Shown: positions 25,779 through 35,265 of the stretch, piece after piece
Layout: each line of letters starts with the position of its first letter
Numbering within the stretch: the first letter of the stretch is position 1
Source: an uncultured Desulfobacter sp.
GTDB lineage: Bacteria > Desulfobacterota > Desulfobacteria > Desulfobacterales > Desulfobacteraceae
Length of the DNA: 64,000 bases
Direction: 5' to 3'
Assembly (NCBI RefSeq): GCF_963677125.1
Contig: NZ_OY781882.1
Location: forward strand, 63,501-127,500
The notes under the pieces: generated by a model
What the model was told of the DNA's origin: nothing
What the model saw: the letters and a program-made list of their open reading frames with translations, nothing else
Database searches by the model: none
Position numbers and translations under genes: made by a program

Positions 25779-27199
25779 CTAAGTCCTCCGCCAATGGCTG
25801 TAATCGCATCGGATATGGTTTGGTTCAATGAATCAGGAATAAAAAAACACAAGACCAGTGAGGTCAAAAGTAACAGATACTGGGGCCATACCATGCCTAT
25901 GGTTTCTTGCATTTTGATAACGGTGTCTGTTTCATCAAAACTGATTTTCATGACCTGGTTGGCAAATCCTGCAAAAATAACGCACAGGCTCAGGATAAAA
26001 ACGGTGACGGCTACATGATAGCCGGCTTTAAACGCTGCAACAACGATGCAGAATTCTCCTATAAAAATGCCAAAAGGCGGGAAACCTGCAATCCCGGCAA
26101 ATCCTGCAAAAAAGGCCACAAAAGTCTGGGGCATACCCTTGACCAGGTTACCGGTGTTTTTAATGAAACGGTCTCCGAATCCTAAGAGAATATTGCCTGA
26201 AGACAAAAACAAAGAGGATTTAATCAGGCTGTGATGGATCATGCAGATGACCGCGCCGTATACCCCTAAGCCGCCTACACCGGTTCCGAATGCAATGATG
26301 CCCATATTTTCAATACTCGAATAGGCCAGCATCCGTTTGTACTCATTTTGTTTAAGAATAAAGGTCGCTGCCGCCAGAATAGAGAGCAAACCGAACACCA
26401 TAAGGATCCCGCCTGAAAAATCCTGAAACCCTGCGGCGACCATAATCTTATTGGTTTTAAAAATGCCAAGATACGCGCAATTTAGCAAAACCCCTGACAA
26501 AAGAGCTGAAGCCGGGCTTGGTGCCTCACTGTGGGCATCAGGCAACCAGGTATGCATGGGCGCAAGTCCCATTTTGGTGCCATATCCCACCAGGACAAAA
26601 ATAAACCCGGCTTTGAGCCATACAGGATCCAGAGTTTTGGCCACCCCGGCCAGGGCGGAAAAGGAGATGGACGTCCCTGCATTGGCCTGACCCATGGAAA
26701 AGGCCACCAGGACAGAGCCCAAGAGGGCCATGGCAATACCCACCGAACAGATGACTACATATTTCCAGGTCGCCTCAAGGGATGCCGCAGAGCGGTGGGT
26801 GTAAATTAAGGGGGCACTTGCAAGGGTGGTGGCCTCAATGGCAATCCACATCACCATGATATGGTCAGACAGGGTAACCATGGTCATGGTAGCTAAGAAT
26901 ACCAGCATGGAGCCGGTAAAAAGGCCCTCGGACGGAATTTCACTTTCTCTAAGATAGCCTATCGTATAAATGGAGATCAAAAAGAATAGCAAAGAGATTA
27001 CCAGCAGTGAAAGCATGCCTTCGGGCGTCACTGCAAAATATCGATCAAAATATGCCGGGGGATGAAATTTCCACAGCCTGAACGAAAGCGTCAGGTGAAC
27101 CGCTCCGATTATTACCAGCAGGGACCGGCCAAGAAATTTGGGTAGAAAAAATGCTATAAGACCGGCAATAAAAGGGATCGCAAATACTAATTCAACCAT
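25775..27199 (-). CDS. hyfF: Ehr/Hyf antiporter-like membrane subunit (HyfF/NuoN type)
   Basis: 474 residues, about 14 membrane helices. It belongs to the Mrp/Nuo antiporter-like family: the stretches VMWIAIEATTLASAPLIY, GYGTKMGLAPMHTWLPDAH and KRMLAYSSIENMGIIAFGTG hold the conserved Glu, Lys and His positions used for proton or sodium translocation. It forms part of the membrane arm. It starts 4 nt after hyfE stops and overlaps hyfG by 4 nt. Confidence 0.9.
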   Translation of the reverse strand: MVELVFAIPFIAGLIAFFLPKFLGRSLLVIIGAVHLTLSFRLWKFHPPAYFDRYFAVTPEGMLSLLVISLLFFLISIYTIGYLRESEIPSEGLFTGSMLVFLATMTMVTLSDHIMVMWIAIEATTLASAPLIYTHRSAASLEATWKYVVICSVGIAMALLGSVLVAFSMGQANAGTSISFSALAGVAKTLDPVWLKAGFIFVLVGYGTKMGLAPMHTWLPDAHSEAPSPASALLSGVLLNCAYLGIFKTNKIMVAAGFQDFSGGILMVFGLLSILAAATFILKQNEYKRMLAYSSIENMGIIAFGTGVGGLGVYGAVICMIHHSLIKSSLFLSSGNILLGFGDRFIKNTGNLVKGMPQTFVAFFAGFAGIAGFPPFGIFIGEFCIVVAAFKAGYHVAVTVFILSLCVIFAGFANQVMKISFDETDTVIKMQETIGMVWPQYLLLLTSLVLCFFIPDSLNQTISDAITAIGGGLR

Positions 27200-27202
27200 A
27201 CC

Positions 27203-27847
27203 CTAATCCTTTAAGGTTCTAAGCAACGCCGTATCCACGTCGTCAAAGGTCTGTTTAATGTTACGCAGGATCACGGCCATGATCATGACTCCGGCCAAAA
27301 CGTCCAGCAAAATACCGAATTCCACAATATGGCGGGTACTCACGGACAAGCCCGAGCCCACCAGATAAATCCCATTTTCCATCATTATATAACCAATGAC
27401 CATGGCAATGGCGTTTCTTCGGGCCATGAGCAAAAACATGCCTGTGATCAGCAAAGCAATGGCCGTAGGTTCAAGCAGTTTAAATCCGCTTATGGCACCG
27501 ATATCCAAGCGTCCGGAAATATAGGTAGCCCCGATAATCACTGCAAGCCCGCATAAAATAGAGGCATGGTACCCGATAATGGGTTCAACCAATCTGCGGA
27601 TAGCCCCTTTTCTGATGGCCACAAAAATACTCAAGGGAATGATGATGCCCCGGATGAGCAGGGTGGCCAAGGTAAACACGGTACCGCCGGTCGTCATATC
27701 GTGGCCAATGAAAAAGGGAACAATGGAGATCACAATCCCCTGGAACCCCACCAGTTGGATCAGCCTGGTGACCCGGTCGGCCCCGAATGAGAACAGAACC
27801 GACAGCAGTACAACGGATAATATCATATCAACCGGGTTGAATATCAT
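27203..27847 (-). CDS. hyfE: Ehr/Hyf membrane subunit HyfE (NuoK-like)
   Basis: 214 residues with about six or seven helices. The core resembles NuoK/MnhC, with MARRNAIAMVIGYIMMENGIYLVGSGLS carrying the conserved membrane Glu of NuoK. The extra N-terminal helices are normal for HyfE. It overlaps hyfC by 4 nt (ATGA-type), and hyfF starts 4 nt downstream. Confidence 0.88.
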   Translation of the reverse strand: MIFNPVDMILSVVLLSVLFSFGADRVTRLIQLVGFQGIVISIVPFFIGHDMTTGGTVFTLATLLIRGIIIPLSIFVAIRKGAIRRLVEPIIGYHASILCGLAVIIGATYISGRLDIGAISGFKLLEPTAIALLITGMFLLMARRNAIAMVIGYIMMENGIYLVGSGLSVSTRHIVEFGILLDVLAGVMIMAVILRNIKQTFDDVDTALLRTLKD

Positions 27848-28764
27848 TTCACAAACTCCAAGGTGATGATGGTTGCAAAAAAGGCCAGGGCAAAGGAGGT
27901 CAGTACAAACTGGGGTACCTTGTCCATCCGGTATCTGGCCATCACCGACTCTGTTACGCCTACGGCAACATAGACCACAAATAGGCCTACGATATACATT
28001 ACTACCGGAAGGCCTATAATTTCGGAATTACAGGGGAAGATCAGTCTTGAGATAATGGAGGAGTAAAACATGAGCTTGCAAAAAGAGCCAAGCTCAATCA
28101 GTCCGAAGTCCGGGCCGCTGTGATCAAGAACCATAACTTCGTGGATCATGGTAAGTTCAAGATGGGTGGCTGGATCATCCACCGGGACTCTGGAATTTTC
28201 AGTTAAAAGAATGATGAAAAACGACAGAACGATGAACAGCAAGGGCGCTCCTGCCGAACTCCACATGGTTTGGGTCGTGTTACCGGCAAAATAGGCGGAC
28301 AATTGCAGCTCACCTGTAATCCTGTAGAAAAAGATCAGGATCATGAACATGGCCGCCTCACAGATAATGGGGAAGTATGCCTCCCTGGCTGCCCCCATGC
28401 CTTCAAACGGTGAGGCTGTATCCATGGCCGCCGCAATGGTGAAAAAACGGCCGAGCCCCAGTGTATACAGGATAAAAACTACGTCTCCGTTAAAAGAGAA
28501 AATAGGATCAAACCCTGCAATGGGAAGGAACATGAGCGCCGTAAGTGACGCAGCAAGGGAGATGACAGGGCCCAGCTTAAACACAAATGTTGTGCTGTTG
28601 CTGTAAACCGATCCCTTTTTAATCAGTTTGATCAGGGTGTAGTAATTGATCAAAAGGGGCGGACCTTTTTTCCCTCCGAAAAATGCCTTGATTTTCAGGA
28701 TTAGGCCTGAAAAAAACGGGGCTGCCAGAATAACTGCAAGCCAGAGTAAAATGGATTGAATCAT
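27844..28764 (-). CDS. hyfC: Ehr/Hyf membrane subunit HyfC (NuoH-like)
   Basis: 306 residues from ATG 28764, preceded by AAGGAA; upstream in-frame ATGs to 28854 lie inside hyfB and are rejected. About eight helices. NuoH-type signatures are present: ASPFEGMGAAREAYF, and the loop LLTENSRVPVDDPATHLELTMIHEVM that contacts the peripheral arm. It couples electron transfer in HyfG/HyfI to ion pumping. It begins 11 nt after the hyfB stop. Confidence 0.9.
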   Translation of the reverse strand: MIQSILLWLAVILAAPFFSGLILKIKAFFGGKKGPPLLINYYTLIKLIKKGSVYSNSTTFVFKLGPVISLAASLTALMFLPIAGFDPIFSFNGDVVFILYTLGLGRFFTIAAAMDTASPFEGMGAAREAYFPIICEAAMFMILIFFYRITGELQLSAYFAGNTTQTMWSSAGAPLLFIVLSFFIILLTENSRVPVDDPATHLELTMIHEVMVLDHSGPDFGLIELGSFCKLMFYSSIISRLIFPCNSEIIGLPVVMYIVGLFVVYVAVGVTESVMARYRMDKVPQFVLTSFALAFFATIITLEFVK

Positions 28765-28775
28765 ACAACATTCCT

Positions 28776-30734
28776 TCATATAAAAAACAACAGCAAAATG
28801 ATTGCCAGCAAAATATATCCGATGTACAGATGAATATCCCCGTGCTGCATCCACCGAAGTTTGTCAAACAGGTAGAATACAGGCCGGACAACCGCATTTA
28901 TCATGTGAAGCTCTGCAATGTCGCTGACATGGCTGTGGTAATGGGTCTTTGAGGGAAATCGTCCTTTGATAGGCGGATGATCCTCGGTGAGCGGCGCCGC
29001 AGCACTGAAAAATTCCAGGATGGACCCGGCATAAGAAGACCCCGTATACTGCATCTTAACCGTTGGCTGGGTAAAGCCGCAGCCCCATGTTCCGGATGTC
29101 GTGACGGTTTTGTTTTTATAGTAAATTGACCGGACTGCCATAATAATCAGGACGATGACAACAAACAGCAGCGCGGCAAAGGTGATGTTGCACGTGATTT
29201 GACCAAAGGGCGCAACAGGAACCTGGCCGTAGTCAAGACCCAACGCCTGCACAGCCTTTAAGGTCATGTTGATGAATATCTTTGGATATACGCCGATGAC
29301 CACACAGGCAACGGCAAGTACGCCCATGGGAAACATCATGGCTACGCCGTGTTCTTTTGCGTTTTCAGCTGCCGGGGTTCTGGGTTCTCCCTGGAAAACC
29401 ACGCCCACAACCTTGGTAAAACAGGCCAGGGCCAGCCCGCCGATAATAGCAAGGCTGATAATGGCAAATATGCTCATGGCAAAGCTCATGGACCCTAAGG
29501 GGATGGACTTGAAGCTGCCCATATAGATGAAAAATTCGCTGACAAATCCGTTAAAGGGTGGCAGTCCGCAAATGGCCAGAGATGCGATGATAAAGGTGGT
29601 TCCGGTAACTTTCATGCCCTTGAGCAATCCGCCCAGTGCATCAATGGACCGGGTGCCGGTCTGGTGGAGCACCATGCCCGCGCCCATGAACAGCAGGGAT
29701 TTAAATATGGAATGGTTGAGAACATGCAGAATACCGCCGGAAAATCCAAGCACAGCGACCAGGGGATTGCCCGTTGCCGCGCCAATCATCCCGACACCTA
29801 AGCCGATGAGGATGATCCCGATATTTTCCACACTGTGATATGCTAATAGCCGTTTGATATCGTGCTGGCCCAAGGCGTAGACCACCCCAAGGATTCCGGA
29901 TACCACGCCGGCAATCAGGGTAATGTACCCGAAAACAGGGGTGTGAAAATCAAGAATCGTGTATATCCGCAGTATCCCGTAGATGCCGGTTTTGATCATC
30001 ACTCCGGACATTACCGCTGAAATATGGCTGGGTGCCGCAGGATGGGCATGGGGCAACCAGACATGAAAGGGAAACACACCGGCTTTAGATCCGAATCCAA
30101 TGAAGCTGAGCACAAAGATCAGTATTTTTATTGTCTCAGGCACATCTGCCATGAGTGCAAAGTCAAAACTGCCGGTATGGCCGTAAATCAATCCAAATGC
30201 GGCAAGAATGAACATGGCACCTACATGGGTAAAGACAAAATATAGGTACCCGGCTTTTCTGTTTTCGGCTGACTCATGCCCGTAAATCACCAGAAAAAAG
30301 GAGGACAGGGACATGATTTCCCATGAAATCATAAAGGTCAGGATGTTGGCGGCGGTCACCACCAGGGCCATGGACGCGATCAGGATACTGAAGAAAAAGT
30401 AATTAACCCCGATTTTGATGCCGTCCTCGTCGCTTTCCATGTAGTGGAAGCTGTAAATCGCCGCCATTAAAGACACAGCAAAAATAGCGGTCAGGAAAAA
30501 GGCGGAAAGGCCGTCAACATGAAAAGAGAGAGAAAAAAGATCCAGATACTTGAAAGCGGCCGAGGCCTCGACTGGATTTAAAAGCTTGCCAATGGAATCA
30601 ATCAACCCCCAAAGAGTCCCCCCGCTTAACAGCAACACGGCAGTACCTTTTGACAGTGTCTTGTGCCGGGCCAAAACAAGAGATAAAAAACCGCCGAGCA
30701 CAATGATTAATGTGGAATTAAAAAATTGACACAT
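28776..30734 (-). CDS. hyfB: Ehr/Hyf antiporter-like membrane subunit HyfB (NuoL-like)
   Basis: 652 residues with about 16 helices. The antiporter core includes the segments FMISWEIMSLSSFFLVIYGH, GFGSKAGVFPFHVWLPHAHP and KRLLAYHSVENIGIILIGLG, with the usual Glu, Lys and His residues. It is the first gene of six closely packed genes: hyfB, C, E, F, G, I. No hyfA, hyfD, hyfH, nickel-maturation or formate-dehydrogenase gene sits in the run. The 174-nt AT-rich gap upstream should hold the operon promoter, though I see no clear boxes. Confidence 0.9.
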   Translation of the reverse strand: MCQFFNSTLIIVLGGFLSLVLARHKTLSKGTAVLLLSGGTLWGLIDSIGKLLNPVEASAAFKYLDLFSLSFHVDGLSAFFLTAIFAVSLMAAIYSFHYMESDEDGIKIGVNYFFFSILIASMALVVTAANILTFMISWEIMSLSSFFLVIYGHESAENRKAGYLYFVFTHVGAMFILAAFGLIYGHTGSFDFALMADVPETIKILIFVLSFIGFGSKAGVFPFHVWLPHAHPAAPSHISAVMSGVMIKTGIYGILRIYTILDFHTPVFGYITLIAGVVSGILGVVYALGQHDIKRLLAYHSVENIGIILIGLGVGMIGAATGNPLVAVLGFSGGILHVLNHSIFKSLLFMGAGMVLHQTGTRSIDALGGLLKGMKVTGTTFIIASLAICGLPPFNGFVSEFFIYMGSFKSIPLGSMSFAMSIFAIISLAIIGGLALACFTKVVGVVFQGEPRTPAAENAKEHGVAMMFPMGVLAVACVVIGVYPKIFINMTLKAVQALGLDYGQVPVAPFGQITCNITFAALLFVVIVLIIMAVRSIYYKNKTVTTSGTWGCGFTQPTVKMQYTGSSYAGSILEFFSAAAPLTEDHPPIKGRFPSKTHYHSHVSDIAELHMINAVVRPVFYLFDKLRWMQHGDIHLYIGYILLAIILLLFFI

Positions 30735-30908
30735 ACCTTCCCCAATTTAGTTTTATTTTCTAATCGATTTCTAACTTCCTATCGTCAAGTTTCTTGCTTA
30801 AAAAGTCTTTGGTTTGTACATGCTGTTTTTCAGGTTTGTCAAGAAAATTGTAACATAATGAAACAATTTTATAGCATGAAATGTAACTATTTTTATTATT
30901 AAGTTAGG

Positions 30909-31235
30909 CTATGCTGAAAATTCAACCCCATACTTGTAAAGGCCATTCTCACCGGCGTTAGCCGATGGATATCGTTTCCCCCATCTAATAATACCGCTGT
31001 GATTTTTGGCTATTTTGGGTTGTTGTGTGTTGGGCTCGTAATCTTTGAGTTCAAGACGGATCAATTCGCCTAAAACTAATTTTTCATTGGTCATCAGGGA
31101 CAGACCATTATCACAATAATCACTCATTTCTGCATAGTAACTAAGATTCGCATCTTGATAATCCATACGGTAAAGATTCAGCGGCAATTTATATAAATAT
31201 CGTCGAGCGCTTCTTTTCTCCGAGAAATGGTCCAT
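30909..31235 (-). CDS. Small PilZ-domain protein
   Basis: 108 residues from ATG 31235 (MDHFSEKRSARRYLYKLPL), preceded by AAGGA; the longer frame to 31448 reads through R1 copy C and is artefactual. The basic stretch KRSARRY followed by DYCDNGLSL resembles the PilZ RxxxR and D/NxSxxG motifs, with Cys-Asp in an unusual place. A final strand (GLYKYGVEF) fits the PilZ barrel. Probably a c-di-GMP sensor. Two R1 elements lie immediately upstream, so its promoter must lie in or beyond them. Confidence 0.75.
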   Translation of the reverse strand: MDHFSEKRSARRYLYKLPLNLYRMDYQDANLSYYAEMSDYCDNGLSLMTNEKLVLGELIRLELKDYEPNTQQPKIAKNHSGIIRWGKRYPSANAGENGLYKYGVEFSA

Positions 31236-31334
31236 CAGCAAATCCTTATCATTGGTTTTTAATGTTTTGTCAGGACCGCAAATTCGCTTAATTTTTGAAA
31301 TTTTCGGTCCTGAACACCGTTCGGTTTTTTTATT

Positions 31335-31482
31335 TAGTGTCTGAACGAATCTCTGTGTTTGGATGAAAAGTTGCCCAGATGCAAGGCGCAAGCAAAGCTG
31401 CAACCGGAGCGTACTATGGTACGTGAGGATTGCAGGTTTGTGCAGCAACGCCGCAGGTGGGTGACTTTTCGTTCAAACATTA
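31335..31482. repeat. R1 element copy C, internal sequence distinct
   Basis: Left end TAGTGTCTGAACGAA; right end, read inward, TAATGTTTGAACGAAAAGT: the same ends as copies A and B. The middle differs, with short inverted pieces such as GTAC...GTAC and GCTGCAACC / GGATTGCAG, so this is a second subtype. It abuts copy B directly on its right. Confidence 0.75.
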
Positions 31483-31484
31483 TT

Positions 31485-31629
31485 TAGTGCCCGACCGAAA
31501 ACCGCAAATTTTGCCGATTACTTCGTTGGATGAAAATTTTAATCCTCGAAATACTCTATGTATTACGAAGGTTTTAATTTACCTCCGCCTTGTACTCAAC
31601 AAAATTTCCAGATTTTCGTTCAGGCACTA
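31485..31629. repeat. R1 element copy B, 145 bp
   Basis: Exactly the length of copy A (4592-4736) and about 85% identical by eye, with left end TAGTGCCCGACCGAAAACC and right end ATTTTCGTTCAGGCACTA. Its right end is 1 nt from the stop codon of the beta-helix gene (31631-31633). Confidence 0.85.
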
Positions 31630-31630
31630 T

Positions 31631-33043
31631 TTAGGGCTTGATTCTTATGGTTGGATATAATCCTTTTTTTTCGCCTGTCGGGTAAGGCTGAATGATATTA
31701 TAGGAGATATTCTGGTCATCCTGGGCGTGTCCTCTGTTTTCTCCATCCTTAAATAAAGCCCCGTTGTCCGAAAGAATATGTTTTAACCGATCTTTGAAAG
31801 ATCCGATAAACACGGAACCCTTACCTGAAAAGGTCATTTTCCCGACAGTAATACTCTCCCTGACTTCAGCCAAGGCATCCAGGGAAATGGTATGGGCGGC
31901 AAGGTCTTCCGGGGATTGGATATATCCCCATACCAGATGTTCGTTAGGAATCTGTATCGGCATACTTGGGTTGATAATGGTGTGCGGCATGATAATACAA
32001 CCTTCACCGATTTGAATCCGTGCGTCGGGCCCTCCATTTAAAAAGGAGTTAAATCCCACAAAACAATCCGGGCCCACATCGGTATGGATAATTTTTCCGC
32101 CATGCGCTGTAATACAATTGCTTTCCAAGACGGAATCAATAATATAAGAATTTTCCTGGGCATTGGACCCGTTCCCCATTGTTGCATTGTGGAGAAATGC
32201 TCTCTGGGCCACCAGGACGTTCTCACCGATACGGGTTTTTCCTTTGATCCTTGCATACCGGTTCACTGCAGAAGTATCAGGGACTTCAAAGGGTTCTAAA
32301 TGCATGACCTCGAACAATTTTTCAAAATCCTGGTCCCGGGCCCTGACAAAATCATAAATCATTCCCCGGGGCTGGTGGGCATCATTTACCCCTACAAAAT
32401 TATCAAGGATGCTGTTTTTAAACTTGTATTTAAATTCAAAATGGGGGTTTTTGATCCAGACGGTGCCTGGATCAATTTTTCGATGAAAAAGTTCTCCAAC
32501 CTGAACATAGGAAAATTCTCCCACGATACACGAATGCAGGTTCATTAAATCCACAGTGGCAAAGGGCCCTAAAAAACAACCTTCCAGGGTGGAACCGTGG
32601 ATGTTGGCGTAGTGGCCGGAAATGGTGTTCCGGATAATAAACATTTCAGGACTTTCAGGGTTGTGGGAATTGCTGTGGACCAGGGTTTTATAAAGTAGAC
32701 TATCCAGGATGTAGATCATTTCATCCTCAACCAGGGGAAGGTTCTTGGCCGATCTTATGCTGTCGCCCTTTCTTTTGAGTTCATCTCCCCTGACATCGCT
32801 TTTATAAATAGCTGACCGTTCCACATAACATTTTCCTAAAAAATAACTGCCTGCGATATTGGAATTTTTAAAATTAAAATAGAGGGGGTGGCGGGAGGTA
32901 ATGCCGTAAAAAGCGTAGAATTCGAGCATTTTTTCATGATCAAGAGCATTACTGACAAAGGGCTCCGTGTCAAATTCGAATTCTTCTAGATTAATCTTTA
33001 CACGGCTGATAATCCGGTCGCTGAGTCGCTGTAACTGGCTCAT
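31631..33043 (-). CDS. Left-handed parallel beta-helix (hexapeptide-repeat) protein, possible transferase
   Basis: 470 residues. From about residue 130 to 420 there are recurring hexapeptide-type turns ([LIV]-G-x4), for example SGHYANIHGSTLEGCFLGPF, ARIKGKTRIGENVLVAQ and QIGEGCIIMPHTII, interrupted by an insertion (about 215-265). The N-terminal 100 residues are not hexapeptide and I do not recognise them. No nucleotidyltransferase motif is present. Related proteins are acyl- or sugar-transferases or cell-surface-polymer enzymes. It is flanked by an R1 element at its stop and appears monocistronic. Substrate cannot be told. Confidence 0.75.
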   Translation of the reverse strand: MSQLQRLSDRIISRVKINLEEFEFDTEPFVSNALDHEKMLEFYAFYGITSRHPLYFNFKNSNIAGSYFLGKCYVERSAIYKSDVRGDELKRKGDSIRSAKNLPLVEDEMIYILDSLLYKTLVHSNSHNPESPEMFIIRNTISGHYANIHGSTLEGCFLGPFATVDLMNLHSCIVGEFSYVQVGELFHRKIDPGTVWIKNPHFEFKYKFKNSILDNFVGVNDAHQPRGMIYDFVRARDQDFEKLFEVMHLEPFEVPDTSAVNRYARIKGKTRIGENVLVAQRAFLHNATMGNGSNAQENSYIIDSVLESNCITAHGGKIIHTDVGPDCFVGFNSFLNGGPDARIQIGEGCIIMPHTIINPSMPIQIPNEHLVWGYIQSPEDLAAHTISLDALAEVRESITVGKMTFSGKGSVFIGSFKDRLKHILSDNGALFKDGENRGHAQDDQNISYNIIQPYPTGEKKGLYPTIRIKP

Positions 33044-33318
33044 ATTGTAATCCTGTCTTTTAAGTTGTTATTTTGAGAATTTCACTGTTCAATAGCCAAA
33101 ATCCTCGGTTTGTGTCCTTAAGGGGCATGTTCGTAATTCAATTTACAATCCTTATTGTTAAAACAATTAAAAACAGAAAATTCATAGCATAGAAACTATC
33201 CAGTGACAATATTTTAGACGGCCATTATCAACTTGCCTTGCATTCGATATTGTTTTACAACCCATTTTAAAAGAAGAACAAATATGTGTCATTTGTTCAA
33301 TACAGTAAAGGCATTGAT

Positions 33319-35265
33319 ATGAACGACATCAAAAAAATTATCACCACCTGCACCCGGGATTGCCCCAATACCTGCGGACTTGAAGCCACTGTTGAGGACG
33401 GCCGTCTGATTCGTTTGGTTGGATCAAAAACGCATCCGTTGACCCGGGGATTGACTTGCCACAAGGCATCAAAATATATCAACCGGGTTTACAGCAAGGA
33501 ACGAATCACAACGCCCATGACGCGTGGACGGTCCGGCTGGCGGAAGATCTCCTGGAATGAGGCATTGGATGTTATCGCTGAAAAGATGAAGATAATTCGT
33601 GATGAGGACGGTCCCGAAGCAATCCTTTACTATCAAGGGTATGGGGAACGAACTGCGCTTAAGCTGCTCAACAAGTATTTCTTCAACCTGTTTGGAGGCG
33701 TCACTACTTTGCACGGGTCACTGTGCGGCGGCACCGGCCAGGCATCCCAGAATCTTGATTTGGGTAACCGCATTTCCCATGACCCCCTGGACCATTATAA
33801 CTCCAAGGCCATGATCCTCTGGGCCAGGAACCCTGCGACCACACAGATCGGACTTGTGCCCATCATCAAGGATATACAGAAAAAAGGTGGCCGGATCATT
33901 ACCATTGACCCCTTTCGGAACCGGAGTGCCGCACTCGCCGACCGGCATATTTCCCCGGCTCCAAATATGGATGTGTACCTGGCTATGGCCGCGGCTAAAC
34001 TTTTGATCGACCGGGAGGTCCAAGATATTGATTTTCTTTCCTATCACAGCGCAGGCTACAATGCATACAAAGAGATCCTTGGTCGCTATGGAATAGATGA
34101 GCTATGCCGTCTTGCCGGTGTTTTGAGAGAAGATGCCGAGTACATCGCAGACACATTGATTTCCTTTAAACCCACATCAATCCTTTTGGGGTGGGGGCTT
34201 CATCGACACAAAGACGCCCATTTTACTATCCGAGCTATTGATGCTTTAGGGGCTATTTCAGGAAATATCGGTGTGGAAGGCGGCGGGGTTAGCCAGGGAT
34301 TTGAAGAATACGGCCCCTATGATCCGAAATGCTGGGGAGACCAGCTCAACCCCGAGCGCCGCACACTTTTGATGCCCTATGTGGGACAAGAAATTTTAGA
34401 TGCCAAAAATCCACCGATTCGAATGGTTTATGTAACGGCGGCTAATCCGGTCTGTATGGCGCCAAATTCCGAACTTGTGGTCGAGGCATTCAAGCGCATG
34501 GAGTTTGTGGTCTACAGCGGCCACTTTTTGGATGATACTGCAGAACTGGCGGATGTGTTCCTGCCGGCCACTACCTTTCTTGAAGAATACGATGTCATGG
34601 CAAGTTTCGGACACAACTATGTGGGGCCTGTCAACCCGGCCATCAAGCCTGTGGGAGACTGCCGAAGCGAATTTCAGATGTTTTCCGAACTTGCCAAGCG
34701 GTTTTCCTTTAAAGATCAGTACTGCAAAAGCGCCGATCAGTGGCTGGATAAGATTTGCAATCCGATCAAAGCCTGGGGCGGTGACTTGAATAAGCTTAGG
34801 GATGCTCCATTTCGAATCCCGGAGCCCATGGTTCCTTACCTTGACAAGATCTTTCCCACAACTTCAGGAAAGTTTGAGTTTATGACCCAATTTGATGGGA
34901 ATGTCCTTAAGAACGATGACCAAGATTACCCATACATCCTGTTGAGTGTCGCGCCCTACGATTATATCTGCTCAGAGCGAACCCTTGCAGATCATCCACC
35001 GTTACCAACGGTCCGGCTGCATCCTGATGAAGCAGACAAGCTGGGGCTTGCGGATGGGCAATCCGTGATGGTTAAAAGCCAAATCGGCAGTGTGAAAGCC
35101 CTGCTTTGCACCGATGCGTCCACAAGGCGGGATTGCCTGATTACCGAACGCGGCGGATGGATCAAAGCCGGCCACGGATTGAACCGGCTCACAGCTGAAA
35201 TGGTCAGTACCGTGGGTAACGGGACGCCCTATTACGACACCCGGGTCACGCTTTGTCGTGTTTGA
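33319..35265 (+). CDS. Molybdopterin (Mo/W-bis-MGD) oxidoreductase catalytic subunit
   Basis: 648 residues from ATG 33319 (AAAGG upstream). An N-terminal [4Fe-4S] motif is formed by C11, C15, C19 and C47. C136 in HGSLCGGTGQAS lies where the metal-ligand residue is expected. Later parts show typical bis-MGD contacts (TAANPVCMAPNS, VFLPATTFLEEYDV) and a C-terminal MGD-binding barrel (PLPTVRLHPDEADKLGLADG). No Tat signal, so it is cytoplasmic. It resembles acetylene-hydratase/polysulfide-reductase-like MopB enzymes more than formate dehydrogenase. No ferredoxin or membrane subunit is adjacent, so partner and substrate are open. The stop codon lies in an R1-type end. Confidence 0.85.
   Translation: MNDIKKIITTCTRDCPNTCGLEATVEDGRLIRLVGSKTHPLTRGLTCHKASKYINRVYSKERITTPMTRGRSGWRKISWNEALDVIAEKMKIIRDEDGPEAILYYQGYGERTALKLLNKYFFNLFGGVTTLHGSLCGGTGQASQNLDLGNRISHDPLDHYNSKAMILWARNPATTQIGLVPIIKDIQKKGGRIITIDPFRNRSAALADRHISPAPNMDVYLAMAAAKLLIDREVQDIDFLSYHSAGYNAYKEILGRYGIDELCRLAGVLREDAEYIADTLISFKPTSILLGWGLHRHKDAHFTIRAIDALGAISGNIGVEGGGVSQGFEEYGPYDPKCWGDQLNPERRTLLMPYVGQEILDAKNPPIRMVYVTAANPVCMAPNSELVVEAFKRMEFVVYSGHFLDDTAELADVFLPATTFLEEYDVMASFGHNYVGPVNPAIKPVGDCRSEFQMFSELAKRFSFKDQYCKSADQWLDKICNPIKAWGGDLNKLRDAPFRIPEPMVPYLDKIFPTTSGKFEFMTQFDGNVLKNDDQDYPYILLSVAPYDYICSERTLADHPPLPTVRLHPDEADKLGLADGQSVMVKSQIGSVKALLCTDASTRRDCLITERGGWIKAGHGLNRLTAEMVSTVGNGTPYYDTRVTLCRV

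Noticed and set aside
23505..30734. Energy-conserving [NiFe] hydrogenase (Hyf, Ech)
   Set aside because: All four Ni-Fe cysteine positions of the large subunit are substituted.
31236..31448. N-terminal extension of the PilZ protein
   Set aside because: It reads through R1 copy C; an ATG with a proper ribosome-binding site lies at 31235.
31631..33043. Missing acetyltransferase half of GlmU
   Set aside because: The beta-helix is embedded in a 470-residue protein with an unrelated N-terminus and lies 28 kb away; I see no specific GlmU acetyltransferase motifs.
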